DNA from: Intestinibacter bartlettii
GTDB taxonomy: Bacteria > Bacillota > Clostridia > Peptostreptococcales > Peptostreptococcaceae
Reading direction: 5' to 3'
Assembly: GCA_025148965.1 (NCBI GenBank)
Contig: CP102273.1
Span: 806,001-870,000, forward strand
DNA: 64,000 nt
Shown here: positions 45,005 to 53,424 of the stretch, one piece after another
How the letters are laid out: each line of letters opens with the position of its first letter
Numbering within the stretch: position 1 is the first letter of the stretch
Program-made: the position numbers and the translations under genes
Notes under the pieces: generated by a model
Seen by the model: the letters and a program-made list of their open reading frames with translations, nothing else
Database searches by the model: none
Told to the model about the DNA's origin: nothing

Positions 45005-45034
45005 AAAGGGATATTGAAGTTCAATATCCCTTTT
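45005..45034. terminator. Terminator of the MATE gene
   Basis: Perfect stem AAGGGATATTGA / TCAATATCCCTT with A and T ends; lies between convergent MATE and TetR genes. Confidence 0.85.
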
Positions 45035-45098
45035 AAAATAAAAAATTACTGACTTATATTTATATATAAAAGTTTTTATATATAAAATTAAATCTAAT

Positions 45099-45671
45099 CT
45101 AATGCAATACAGCAACACCATTAAGCATGACTTTGCTTGCAAGTTGTGCCATCTCTTTTGGTGATTCTTTAAGACCATTATTTAACCAAGATTCAATTAG
45201 ACCTATGCAACCATAAAGCATAAAGTTAAAGAAGTAGTCAAAAGTTTCTACTTTTTTAGGTCTGCTGAATAATTCAGTCCAATATTTAAAACAAGCATCC
45301 CTAATGATTGTTTTTAATTTGTTAAAGAAGGTCATTTCACCATTATTACTTAGAAGACATGTACAAAAATCAGCATTTTGTTTTATTAGTTCAAATGTTT
45401 TACAAATAACTAGTTGTGGATTATTCGCAATTTCAGCCGTAGATAAATTTAAAAGTTCTTCAAATTTAAGAATAATTTCATTTTCCATTTGTTCTGATAA
45501 ATCGTAAATATCTCTATAATGTAGATAAAAAGTACCTCTGTTTAAATCTGTAAGTTCACACAGTTCTTTAACAGTTATATATTTGATACTTTTTGTTTTT
45601 CTAAGGTGGATGAAACCTTCTTGTAGTTGTTGTTTAGTTTTTCTAATTCTTCTGTCAGTTTTCTTTTCCAT
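45099..45671 (-). CDS. TetR-family regulator divergent from the MMPL exporter
   Basis: This 190-residue regulator has an N-terminal TetR helix-turn-helix (ITVKELCELTDLNRGTFYLH) and a C-terminal ligand domain like TetR_C_8. An earlier ATG would place the GGAGGG ribosome site inside the coding region, so 45671 is preferred. It is divergent from the MMPL gene, with palindromes between them, and so probably represses that operon until a hydrophobic ligand binds. Confidence 0.9.
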   Translation of the reverse strand: MEKKTDRRIRKTKQQLQEGFIHLRKTKSIKYITVKELCELTDLNRGTFYLHYRDIYDLSEQMENEIILKFEELLNLSTAEIANNPQLVICKTFELIKQNADFCTCLLSNNGEMTFFNKLKTIIRDACFKYWTELFSRPKKVETFDYFFNFMLYGCIGLIESWLNNGLKESPKEMAQLASKVMLNGVAVLH

Positions 45672-45686
45672 AATACCCTCCAAAAA

Positions 45687-45711
45687 TTAACACATTATTA
45701 AAAAGTGTTGA
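45687..45711. promoter_or_regulatory. Inverted repeat near the tetR start
   Basis: TTAACAC (45687-45693) and GTGTTGA (45705-45711) form an inverted repeat with one mismatch, 16 bases from the tetR start codon. It may be an autoregulatory site. Confidence 0.35.
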
Positions 45712-45734
45712 TTTGTATACAAAATAAAATAATA

Positions 45735-45752
45735 CTGTCTAAATTTAAACAG
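45735..45752. promoter_or_regulatory. Candidate TetR operator
   Basis: CTGTCTAAATTTAAACAG is an 18-base palindrome with a single mismatched pair, in the middle of the tetR-MMPL intergenic region. Size and symmetry fit TetR-family operators. Confidence 0.55.
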
Positions 45753-45848
45753 AATTAAAATCATTGATTATTGAAATTCCACTATTATGAAATTATAATG
45801 GATTTTATCATTTAAATCAACACGACGTTAATTAAAGGAGGAGAATTT

Positions 45849-47957
45849 ATGAGAAAATTTTATGAGGCTATCGTAGATCATAAAAAAACAGTAATAGTTT
45901 TCTTTACTATTGCAATGATTATTTCTGCACTTTGTAGCACAATGGTAAATGTAAATTACGATATAAATGACTATTTACCAGACGGTACGGCATCAACAGT
46001 TGCTCTTGACAAAATGAACGAAGAATATGACATGAGTATACCAAATGCGAGAGTAATGGTATCAAATTTGACCGTCGCTGAAGCGCTTAAGATGAAGGAA
46101 AAATTATCGGAAATTGATGGGGTAGATGATGTAACATGGCTAGATGATGCTATAGATACAGATATACCTTTAGAAACAGCAGATAAGGACACTGTAAAGA
46201 ATTATTATAAAGATAATAATGCATTATATACAGTTACAATAGATGAAAGTAAAAGAATCGAAACAGTACATGCAATCAGAGATTTAATTGGTGAGGAAAA
46301 TTCAATGTCTGGTGCAGCAGTAAATACAGCAGTTGCAGCAGAGGCTACTACTAAGGAAGTTAAAAATATAATATTCCTAGTAATACCAATTTGTTTAGCA
46401 GTATTATTCCTTACTTCAGGATCTTGGATAGAACCAATATTATTATTAGGTTCAATAGGAATAGCAATATTAATTAATAAAGGTAGTAACTTAATGTTTG
46501 GTACGATTTCATTCGTAACAAATGCAGCAGGAGGGGTACTTCAGTTAGCTGTATCTATGGACTACTCAATATTCTTACTACATAGATTCCAAGAAATGAG
46601 AGAAGAAGGTCAAGCTCCAAAAGAAGCTATGATCAATGCACTTTGTAAATCAACAGGTTCAATTTTATCAAGTGGACTTACAACAGTAATAGGATTCGCA
46701 GCACTTATACTTATGAGATTTAAGATTGGTCCAGATATGGGGCTTGCAATGGCAAAAGCTATATTTATAAGTTTAGTAACAGTGTTTGTTTTATTCCCAG
46801 TAATATTATTATATTGTTACCCACTAATAGATAAAACTGCACATAAATCTTTATTACCTAATTTTGAAAAATTCGGTAGATTTGTTACAAAACTTATGGT
46901 TCCAGCAGTATTAGTATTTGTGTTATTTATAATACCTTGTAATTTAGGACAAAAAGAGAACTTCTTCTCATATGGTTCATCACAAATATTTAGTACAGAT
47001 ACACAAATAGGTAGCGATACAAAGAAAATAGAAGATATTTTTGGAAAATCAAATAACCTAGTATTAATGGTTCCAAAAGGTGATTTACAAAAAGAAAGTC
47101 AATTAAGTAAAGACTTACACAACATGCCAGAGGTGTCTAGCATACTTTCATATGTGGATAATGCAGGGGCAGAAGTTCCAATGGATTATGTGGATAATGA
47201 TACTTTAAGCAAATTAATATCAGATAATTACAGTAGATTAGTTTTAACAGTAGATGCAGATTTTGAAGGTGAAAAAACTTTCGCTCTTATAGAAGAAATA
47301 CGTGCATTAGCAAAAACATATTATGGCGATGAATATCTTTTAGCTGGTGAAAGTGCTAGTACTTACGATTTAATGGATACGATAACAAAAGATAATGACA
47401 GAGTAAATCTTATAGCAATAGGAGCAGTTTTTCTAGTACTATTACTTTCTATGAAATCACTATCTATACCAGTTATATTAGTATTAGCGATAGAAACAGC
47501 AATTTGGATAAACTTATCAGTTCCATATTTCACAAATGACTTCGTATTCTATATAGCATACTTAATCATAAGTTCAGTACAATTAGGTGCGACAGTTGAC
47601 TATGCAATACTTTTAACAAGTAGATATATGGAAGTTAGAGAAACTGCAAGTAGAAAAGATACAGTAGTAGAAACTTTAAGATCAACTACAGTATCAATAA
47701 TGACATCGGCATCAATACTTACTATTGCAGGGATATTATTATGGAAAGTATCTACACATGGAGTACTTAGCCAGTTAGGACATTTACTAGCTAGAGGTAC
47801 AGCATTATCAACAGTAATAGTATTATTCGTAATACCAGGAATGCTGTATATAGGAGATAAATTAGTACAAAAAACAACTGTAGGTTCTAAATTCTACAAT
47901 GAAAAAGAAGTTTCTTCATATAAAAAGAAAAAATATGAAGATTGGGAATTAAATTAA
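45849..47957 (+). CDS. MMPL/RND-superfamily exporter
   Basis: This 702-residue protein has twelve predicted helices as two blocks of one plus five, each with a large external loop (about residues 35-170 and 365-510). MMPL features include AAGGVLQLAVSMDYSIFLLH and RFQEMREEG in the first half and QLGATVDYAILLTSRYMEV in the second, each with the Asp-Tyr pair proposed for proton coupling. It probably exports lipids or hydrophobic compounds. AAAGGAGGAG precedes the ATG. A secreted coiled-coil gene follows in the same operon. Confidence 0.9.
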   Translation: MRKFYEAIVDHKKTVIVFFTIAMIISALCSTMVNVNYDINDYLPDGTASTVALDKMNEEYDMSIPNARVMVSNLTVAEALKMKEKLSEIDGVDDVTWLDDAIDTDIPLETADKDTVKNYYKDNNALYTVTIDESKRIETVHAIRDLIGEENSMSGAAVNTAVAAEATTKEVKNIIFLVIPICLAVLFLTSGSWIEPILLLGSIGIAILINKGSNLMFGTISFVTNAAGGVLQLAVSMDYSIFLLHRFQEMREEGQAPKEAMINALCKSTGSILSSGLTTVIGFAALILMRFKIGPDMGLAMAKAIFISLVTVFVLFPVILLYCYPLIDKTAHKSLLPNFEKFGRFVTKLMVPAVLVFVLFIIPCNLGQKENFFSYGSSQIFSTDTQIGSDTKKIEDIFGKSNNLVLMVPKGDLQKESQLSKDLHNMPEVSSILSYVDNAGAEVPMDYVDNDTLSKLISDNYSRLVLTVDADFEGEKTFALIEEIRALAKTYYGDEYLLAGESASTYDLMDTITKDNDRVNLIAIGAVFLVLLLSMKSLSIPVILVLAIETAIWINLSVPYFTNDFVFYIAYLIISSVQLGATVDYAILLTSRYMEVRETASRKDTVVETLRSTTVSIMTSASILTIAGILLWKVSTHGVLSQLGHLLARGTALSTVIVLFVIPGMLYIGDKLVQKTTVGSKFYNEKEVSSYKKKKYEDWELN

Positions 47958-48019
47958 TTTAAAATCAATATCGGAAATTAATATAGAGTTAAACTATTAT
48001 AAATAGGAGAGTGTGTTAT

Positions 48020-49975
48020 ATGAAAAATTACAATAAAATAATAGCAGTTGCAATGGCTGGAGCAATATGCGGTTCTACTGCATTTTCATCAATTTCATTA
48101 GCAGCTACAAAATCAAGCGAAAAAGAAGAAGTAATTTATGCAAACTTAACTTCATCTGGTGATATAGAAAAAATTTATGCAGTAAACATATTTGAAGATA
48201 AAGATATCGTAGACTACGGAGTTTATGAGACAGTAAAAAATATGAATACAATGGATAAAATAAATTATTCAAATGGAAAAATAACAATACAAAACTCAGA
48301 AGATAAATTATATTATCAAGGTATAATGAAACAAAATACTGAAATGCCTTGGACTATAAAAGTAAGATATAAATTAGACGGGGTTGAATATGCACCAAGT
48401 GAACTTGCAGGAAAAAGTGGTAAGTTAGAAATATCAATATCTATAAAAGAAAATAAAAACTGTAAAAAGAATTTCTTTGAAAACTACGCTTTGCAAACTG
48501 TAGTACAATTAGACACAAATTTATGTGAAAATATAAAAAGTGATGAAGCTACTATGGCTAATGTAGGTGGATTAAAACAGCTTACTTACACAATATTACC
48601 TGGAAATGAAAAAGATATAAAAATAACATCAGATGTAACTGATTTTGAAATGAGTGAAATCCAAGTAAACGGAATAAACTTAAACTTAGGTTTAGATAAA
48701 GATTCTATAGATACATCATCATTAACTGGTGAACTTGATAAATTAAAAGATGCAGTTAATGATTTAGATGATGGAGCTAATGAATTAAACGATGGTGCAA
48801 AAAAATTAGATGATGGTGCAGTTACTTTAACTGACGGTATAAAAACTATACAAGATGGATTAGATCAATTAAACTCAAAATCATCTAGCTTAACTAGTGG
48901 TTCAAGTGAAGTATTAAGTGCATTAAAAACAATACAATCATCACTTAATAATGTGTCAACTTCATCTAAAGACTTAAAACAATTATCTTCAGCATCGACT
49001 AGTATAAAATCTGGTATAGATAGCTTAGTAAAAGGATTAAAAACAGTTGATTCTAGTATAGACACATATAACAGCAGCTTAAAAAAAGCAGGACTTAATA
49101 GTGCAAGTGAATTAGCACAAAAAAATAAACAAGCGCTAAGTGCTCTTGGAATAACAAATACACAAAGAAAATTATATAGTGCATATACATCAGGAGGAAG
49201 CCAAGCAGTTTCAGCAGAATTAGCTAAATTAGCACAAGCAGGAGATTCTGAAGCAGTAGAATTATATAAACAAGTATCAGCAGGAAATACTGATGCAGTT
49301 ACACAATATGTTCAAGCAGCAGGAAAATTAATATCAGTTGAAACTTTATTAAAAGCTGATGCAAGTTATATAGAAGGAAGTTCTAAACTTATAAACGGTA
49401 TAGATGCACAAATGAGTACATCTTCAGGCCAAACTACTTTAATGAGTGGTGCAGTATCATTACAAACTAACTACAAAAAATTCGATGCTAGCATACAAGA
49501 TTTAGTTTCTTCGTTAAATAACTTAATGGCTAATATGACTCAATTAAAAAATGGTATAAATAAATTAACAGATAATTATGCAACTTTAGATAGTGGAATA
49601 AAAGAATATACAAGTGCAGTAAACAAAATAACTAATGGATATTCAAAAGTTTATGAAGGAGCTTTAGACTTAGTAAGTGGAACACATAGTTTATATAAAG
49701 GAACAACAGAACTTACTGATGGAACTGGCGAATTCAAAGGTGAAACATCAGATCTTGACTCTAAAGTTGATGATGAAGTAGATTCAATGATAGATAACTT
49801 TGCAGGTGGAGACTTCGAAGTTGAATCATTCGTATCAGATAAAAATACAGATGTAGATTCAGTACAATTCGTAATAAAAACTGAAGCTATTAAAAAAGAA
49901 GAAGTTAAAGTAGAAGAAGAAAAAACTGAAGAACTTAACTTCTGGCAAAAATTATTAAATTTATTCCGTAAATAA
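48020..49975 (+). CDS. Secreted coiled-coil partner of the MMPL exporter (YhgE/Pip-like repeats)
   Basis: This 651-residue protein has a signal peptide (hydrophobic residues 6-25, ending near SLAA), a beta-rich N-terminal region, then long coiled-coil segments with repeated L-x-D-G-A units (LDDGANELNDGAKKLDDGA), a motif seen in YhgE/Pip-type proteins. No clear C-terminal membrane helix is seen; the end is KKEEVKVEEEKTEE then an amphipathic FWQKLLNLFRK. A GTG nine bases upstream abuts the AGGAGA site, so 48020 is the likely start. It follows MMPL by 62 bases without a terminator and may form a periplasm-like scaffold for the exporter (inference). Confidence 0.85.
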   Translation: MKNYNKIIAVAMAGAICGSTAFSSISLAATKSSEKEEVIYANLTSSGDIEKIYAVNIFEDKDIVDYGVYETVKNMNTMDKINYSNGKITIQNSEDKLYYQGIMKQNTEMPWTIKVRYKLDGVEYAPSELAGKSGKLEISISIKENKNCKKNFFENYALQTVVQLDTNLCENIKSDEATMANVGGLKQLTYTILPGNEKDIKITSDVTDFEMSEIQVNGINLNLGLDKDSIDTSSLTGELDKLKDAVNDLDDGANELNDGAKKLDDGAVTLTDGIKTIQDGLDQLNSKSSSLTSGSSEVLSALKTIQSSLNNVSTSSKDLKQLSSASTSIKSGIDSLVKGLKTVDSSIDTYNSSLKKAGLNSASELAQKNKQALSALGITNTQRKLYSAYTSGGSQAVSAELAKLAQAGDSEAVELYKQVSAGNTDAVTQYVQAAGKLISVETLLKADASYIEGSSKLINGIDAQMSTSSGQTTLMSGAVSLQTNYKKFDASIQDLVSSLNNLMANMTQLKNGINKLTDNYATLDSGIKEYTSAVNKITNGYSKVYEGALDLVSGTHSLYKGTTELTDGTGEFKGETSDLDSKVDDEVDSMIDNFAGGDFEVESFVSDKNTDVDSVQFVIKTEAIKKEEVKVEEEKTEELNFWQKLLNLFRK

Positions 49976-50004
49976 TCCTTTCTTAATTTAATAAATAAAA
50001 AATA

Positions 50005-50050
50005 CCCCCTTTTAGATAAACAAAATGTTTATTCAAAAGGGGGATTTTTT
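50005..50050 (+). terminator. Terminator of the MMPL operon
   Basis: Stem CCCCCTTTT / AAAAGGGGG with an inner ATAAAC / GTTTAT stem and T6. Confidence 0.9.
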
Positions 50051-50128
50051 GTTTATTTTATTTTATTCTATATTTCGAAAATAACAAGTAGTATAATTTA
50101 TTTAAAAGTTAAAAAACTGGAGGTAACT

Positions 50129-51034
50129 ATGGAGCAAAAAATATATATAAATAAAGAAGATTCAATAGTATCAATGTCTTCAAATAATAAAGCAAAACAT
50201 TACTGCAAATCTGGTAGCACAGTAGTATTTCAGACTTCAGATTGTTATAATGGCAATTTAAAAAGTGAAAGCGATTTATTTCATTTAATAGACTATTCTA
50301 ATATAAATCCAGCAACAGGCCCTTTATATATAGAAAATGCAGAGCCTGGAGATGTGCTTAGAGTTGATATTTTAGAAATAAAATTAGATTCGCAAGGGGC
50401 TATGTCTGTATCACCAGGAAGGGGAGCATTAAAGGATTTTGTTGAAGAAGAACGTACAAAAATTATAAAAATAGAAGATGGATATGCAGTATTTAATGAT
50501 ATTTTAAAGTTTCCAATAAATCCGATGATAGGTGTGATTGGTACAGCGCCAAAAGAAGGCGAAGTATTAAATGGAACACCAGGAGAACATGGATCAAATA
50601 TGGATTGTAATAAAATTCAAGAAGGGACAAGTTTATTTTTACCTGTAAACGTTCCAGGTGCACTTTTGGCAATGGGAGATTTACATGCAGTTATGGGTGA
50701 TGGGGAATCTGCAACTTGTGGAATTGAAATAAGTGGGGAAGTAACTGTAAAAGTAACAGTTTTAAAAGATGCAATAATGCCGACTCCATTTTTAAAGACA
50801 AATAGTGAATATATAACAATTGCAGCGGGGAAAACTTTAGATGAAGCAAGTAGCCACGCATGTTTTAAAATGCTAGATTTTCTAAAAGCAACACTTCCAT
50901 TAGATTTACAAGAATTAATAATGCTTTTATCAATTGCTGGTAATATGGAAATATGCCAAGTTGTAAATCCACTAAAGACAGCACGTATGACAATGCCGAT
51001 AGACTTATTTGATAAATATAATGTGAGGATATAA
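50129..51034 (+). CDS. Acetamidase/formamidase family protein
   Basis: This 301-residue protein matches the FmdA/AmdA family, which hydrolyses formamide or short amides to acid plus ammonia using zinc. Blocks are NPATGPLYIENAEPGDVL, IGVIGTAP, NGTPGEHGSNMDC and MGDLHAVMGDGE. The last two hold the conserved His and Asp residues. CTGGAGG precedes the ATG. It is monocistronic and has no neighbouring amide-related genes. Confidence 0.9.
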   Translation: MEQKIYINKEDSIVSMSSNNKAKHYCKSGSTVVFQTSDCYNGNLKSESDLFHLIDYSNINPATGPLYIENAEPGDVLRVDILEIKLDSQGAMSVSPGRGALKDFVEEERTKIIKIEDGYAVFNDILKFPINPMIGVIGTAPKEGEVLNGTPGEHGSNMDCNKIQEGTSLFLPVNVPGALLAMGDLHAVMGDGESATCGIEISGEVTVKVTVLKDAIMPTPFLKTNSEYITIAAGKTLDEASSHACFKMLDFLKATLPLDLQELIMLLSIAGNMEICQVVNPLKTARMTMPIDLFDKYNVRI

Positions 51035-51050
51035 AATGAGAATATAAAAA

Positions 51051-51090
51051 AATGCCGGTAAAAATAATTTCTATTTTTATCGGCATTTTT
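51051..51090. terminator. Terminator between the amidase and SH3 genes
   Basis: Stem AATGCCGGTAAAAATA / TATTTTTATCGGCATT (G-T pair) with T5; the genes are convergent. Confidence 0.9.
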
Positions 51091-51135
51091 GCCTTCTTTT
51101 TATATCAAAGATTTAAAAATATATTTTATTATAAA

Positions 51136-52362
51136 TTATTTTTGTACTAAAACCATATCTAAATATTCACCATAAACATATCCAAAGCCATCTTTATATT
51201 GGATTTTATACCAATTATATTGACATTTTTCTACTACAGTAACTTTAGTACCTTTAGTTATAGCACCAAGTTTTTTAGCTTTAGGAGAACCGCCGTCTCT
51301 TACATATACATCGTGGTTAGCTACAGCAGTTGCTGGATATTGAACTTCAGGTTGTTCAGAAGTTAAAGTTACATATTTAGAAGAAACATATCCATAACCA
51401 TCATTATATTTTACTTTATACCAAGCTTCAGTTGAAGTTTTGGCTACTATAGTGACTTCAGTACCTTTTTTAAGTACGCCTAATTTTTTAGCAGAAGTGT
51501 TAGAAGTTTCTCTAACATAAACATTAGATTTTATAGTACCAGTAGCATCGAAAGCAATATCTTTATTAGAAGGAGTTGGAGCTTTGACAGTTATATATTT
51601 AGCAGAAACATATCCATAACCATCATTATATTTTACTTTATACCAAGCTTCAGTTGAAGTTTTGGCAACTATAGTAACTTCAGTACCTTTTTTAAGTACA
51701 CCTAATTTTTTAGCAGAAGTACTAGCAGTTTCTCTAACATAAACATTAGATTTTATAGTACCAGTAGCATCGAAAGCGACGTCTTGATGAGTAGGAGTAG
51801 GAGCTTTGACAGTTACATATTTAGCAGAAACATATCCAAATCCTTTATTGTATTTAACTTTGTACCAATTGCCAGTATAATTTTTAGCAACTATAGTAAC
51901 TTTAGTACCTTTTTTAAGTACGCCTAATTTTTTAGCAGAAGTACTAGCAGTTTTTCTAACATAAACATTAGATTTTACAGTACCAGTAGCATTATAAGCT
52001 ACATCTTTTTTAGTAGTAGGTGTTTCAGATTTAACTGTTACATATTTGCTATAAACATATCCAAAACCTTTACCATATTTAACTTTATACCAGTTGTTAG
52101 AAGATTTAGCAACTATATCGACTTTTGCACCTTTTTTCAAAACAACTATTTTACTATAACTAGTTCCTGGTCCTTTTCTTAAAAATACATTGCTATTAAC
52201 AGTACCAGTTGCCTTTAAAGCAGTATCTTTTATTGTAGCTGCATAAGCTGTTGCAACATAATCACTATTATAACTTGGCAAACTAGCCACTGACATACCA
52301 CCTGCACAAAGAACAGATGCTAACCCTGTTACCATAAATTTTTTGAAATTTTTACTTTGCAT
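51136..52362 (-). CDS. Secreted protein with five bacterial SH3 domains
   Basis: This 408-residue protein has a signal peptide (to about residue 42, ending AYA) and then five SH3_3-type repeats of roughly 68-72 residues separated by short Pro/Thr linkers (for example TVKAPTPS). Each repeat has ATGTVKSNVYVRxTAST, KKLGVLKKGTEVTIVAK, WYKVKYNDGYGYVSAKYVT. No catalytic domain is attached. It probably binds the cell wall and may act as a surface adhesin or lysin-like decoy; function is not known. Repeats 3 and 4 are almost identical, showing recent unit duplication. Confidence 0.9.
   Translation of the reverse strand: MQSKNFKKFMVTGLASVLCAGGMSVASLPSYNSDYVATAYAATIKDTALKATGTVNSNVFLRKGPGTSYSKIVVLKKGAKVDIVAKSSNNWYKVKYGKGFGYVYSKYVTVKSETPTTKKDVAYNATGTVKSNVYVRKTASTSAKKLGVLKKGTKVTIVAKNYTGNWYKVKYNKGFGYVSAKYVTVKAPTPTHQDVAFDATGTIKSNVYVRETASTSAKKLGVLKKGTEVTIVAKTSTEAWYKVKYNDGYGYVSAKYITVKAPTPSNKDIAFDATGTIKSNVYVRETSNTSAKKLGVLKKGTEVTIVAKTSTEAWYKVKYNDGYGYVSSKYVTLTSEQPEVQYPATAVANHDVYVRDGGSPKAKKLGAITKGTKVTVVEKCQYNWYKIQYKDGFGYVYGEYLDMVLVQK
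51370..52000 (-). repeat. Near-identical tandem SH3 repeat units
   Basis: Units beginning around 51560, 51800 and 52000 (read on the minus strand) share long identical stretches, especially around the KKLGVLKKGTEVTIVAK and WYKVKYNDGYGYVS blocks. Period is about 220-240 bases. Confidence 0.7.
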
Positions 52363-52489
52363 TTTAGATGCCCCCTCATTTTCTAAAAGTCCTATTTAGG
52401 AATTTCGCACAGACTTTTTAAATTTTTATTTAAGAAAGTAAATTGGAAATTATATTTGGAATTTATTTCCTTATCCTTTAACAACATTT

Positions 52490-52498
52490 ATTATAGCA
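52490..52498 (-). promoter_or_regulatory. Extended -10 promoter of the SH3 gene
   Basis: On the minus strand this reads TGCTATAAT, an extended -10 element, about 130 bases upstream of the start codon. It shares the sequence AGTGCTATAAT with the ctc promoter. No good -35 is seen. Confidence 0.5.
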
Positions 52499-52567
52499 CT
52501 AAAAAATAATTTGTGTTAGAAATCAAAGAATTGTAAACAGATAGTAACAAAATAACAAAAAAGAAAC

Positions 52568-52625
52568 AAATGGTAACAAATGTGCAAAAAAAAGAGGGTT
52601 AAACTGGTCAGACTTGTTACCATTT
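52568..52625. repeat. Perfect 12-bp inverted repeat with 34-base spacer
   Basis: AAATGGTAACAA (52568-52579) and TTGTTACCATTT (52614-52625) are exact inverted copies in the 387-base gap between the SH3 gene and the ABC transporter operon. The spacer is purine-rich and has no inner stem. Could be a regulator site pair or a leader structure. Confidence 0.6.
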
Positions 52626-52683
52626 AGTAAATAACGAAAAAGAGGGAGAACAATATCAAATAAAAAATGTTCTATTTTTAGTT

Positions 52684-52722
52684 TTGTCATAAGATTGTCA
52701 GAAGTTTTAATTATTATATAAA
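52684..52722 (+). promoter_or_regulatory. Promoter and direct repeats before the ABC transporter operon
   Basis: TTGTCA at 52695-52700 with TATAAA at 52717-52722 (16-base spacing) is a candidate promoter. TTGTCA also occurs at 52684-52689, giving a direct repeat with 11-base period, the usual arrangement for OmpR-type response regulator binding. The operon-encoded regulator may bind here. Confidence 0.45.
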
Positions 52723-52749
52723 TATAAAATAAAAAACCGAGGTGTAAAT

Positions 52750-53424
52750 ATGAGTATATTAAAAGCTGAGAACTTGGTCAAAATATATGGTCAAGGTGAA
52801 AATGAAGTAAAGGCGTTGAATAATGTTAGTCTAGAAATAGAAGAAGGTGAATTTGTTTCTATTGTGGGGAGTTCCGGCAGTGGAAAATCAACACTTTTAA
52901 ATATGTTGGGCGGATTGGACAGATTGACTAGTGGTGATATTTATATAAATAATAAAAAACTTGGAGATATGAAAGATGAAGAGCTTACTATATTTAGAAG
53001 AAGAAATATAGGTTTTGTATTTCAAAATTACAATCTAGTTCCAATACTGAATGTTTATGAAAATATAGTTTTACCGATTGAATTAGATGGGATGAAAATC
53101 GATGAAGAATATATAGATTCAATAATAAATACACTTGGATTGAATCAAAAATTGACAAATATTCCGAATAATCTGTCTGGAGGACAACAACAGCGTGTTG
53201 CTATAGCGAGGGCGATTGCGACAAAACCGGCAATAATTTTGGCAGATGAACCTACTGGAAATTTGGATAGTAAAACTAGTATGGATGTTATCGGTCTTTT
53301 GAAAATGACAAGCCAAAAATTCAACCAAACTATTGTAATGATTACACATAATGAAGAAATAGCACAGCTTGCTGATAGAATTATAAGAATTGAAGATGGG
53401 AAAATCGCAAGAGGTGATAAGTAA
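52750..53424 (+). CDS. ABC transporter ATP-binding protein (MacB/BceA-like)
   Basis: This 224-residue ATPase has Walker [10 protein letters not shown], signature LSGGQQQR, Walker [13 protein letters not shown] and switch His in MITHNEE. This set is typical of the MacB/LolD/BceA subfamily that pairs with FtsX-type permeases. CCGAGGTG precedes the ATG. The stop overlaps the permease start by one base. Confidence 0.92.
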   Translation: MSILKAENLVKIYGQGENEVKALNNVSLEIEEGEFVSIVGSSGSGKSTLLNMLGGLDRLTSGDIYINNKKLGDMKDEELTIFRRRNIGFVFQNYNLVPILNVYENIVLPIELDGMKIDEEYIDSIINTLGLNQKLTNIPNNLSGGQQQRVAIARAIATKPAIILADEPTGNLDSKTSMDVIGLLKMTSQKFNQTIVMITHNEEIAQLADRIIRIEDGKIARGDK

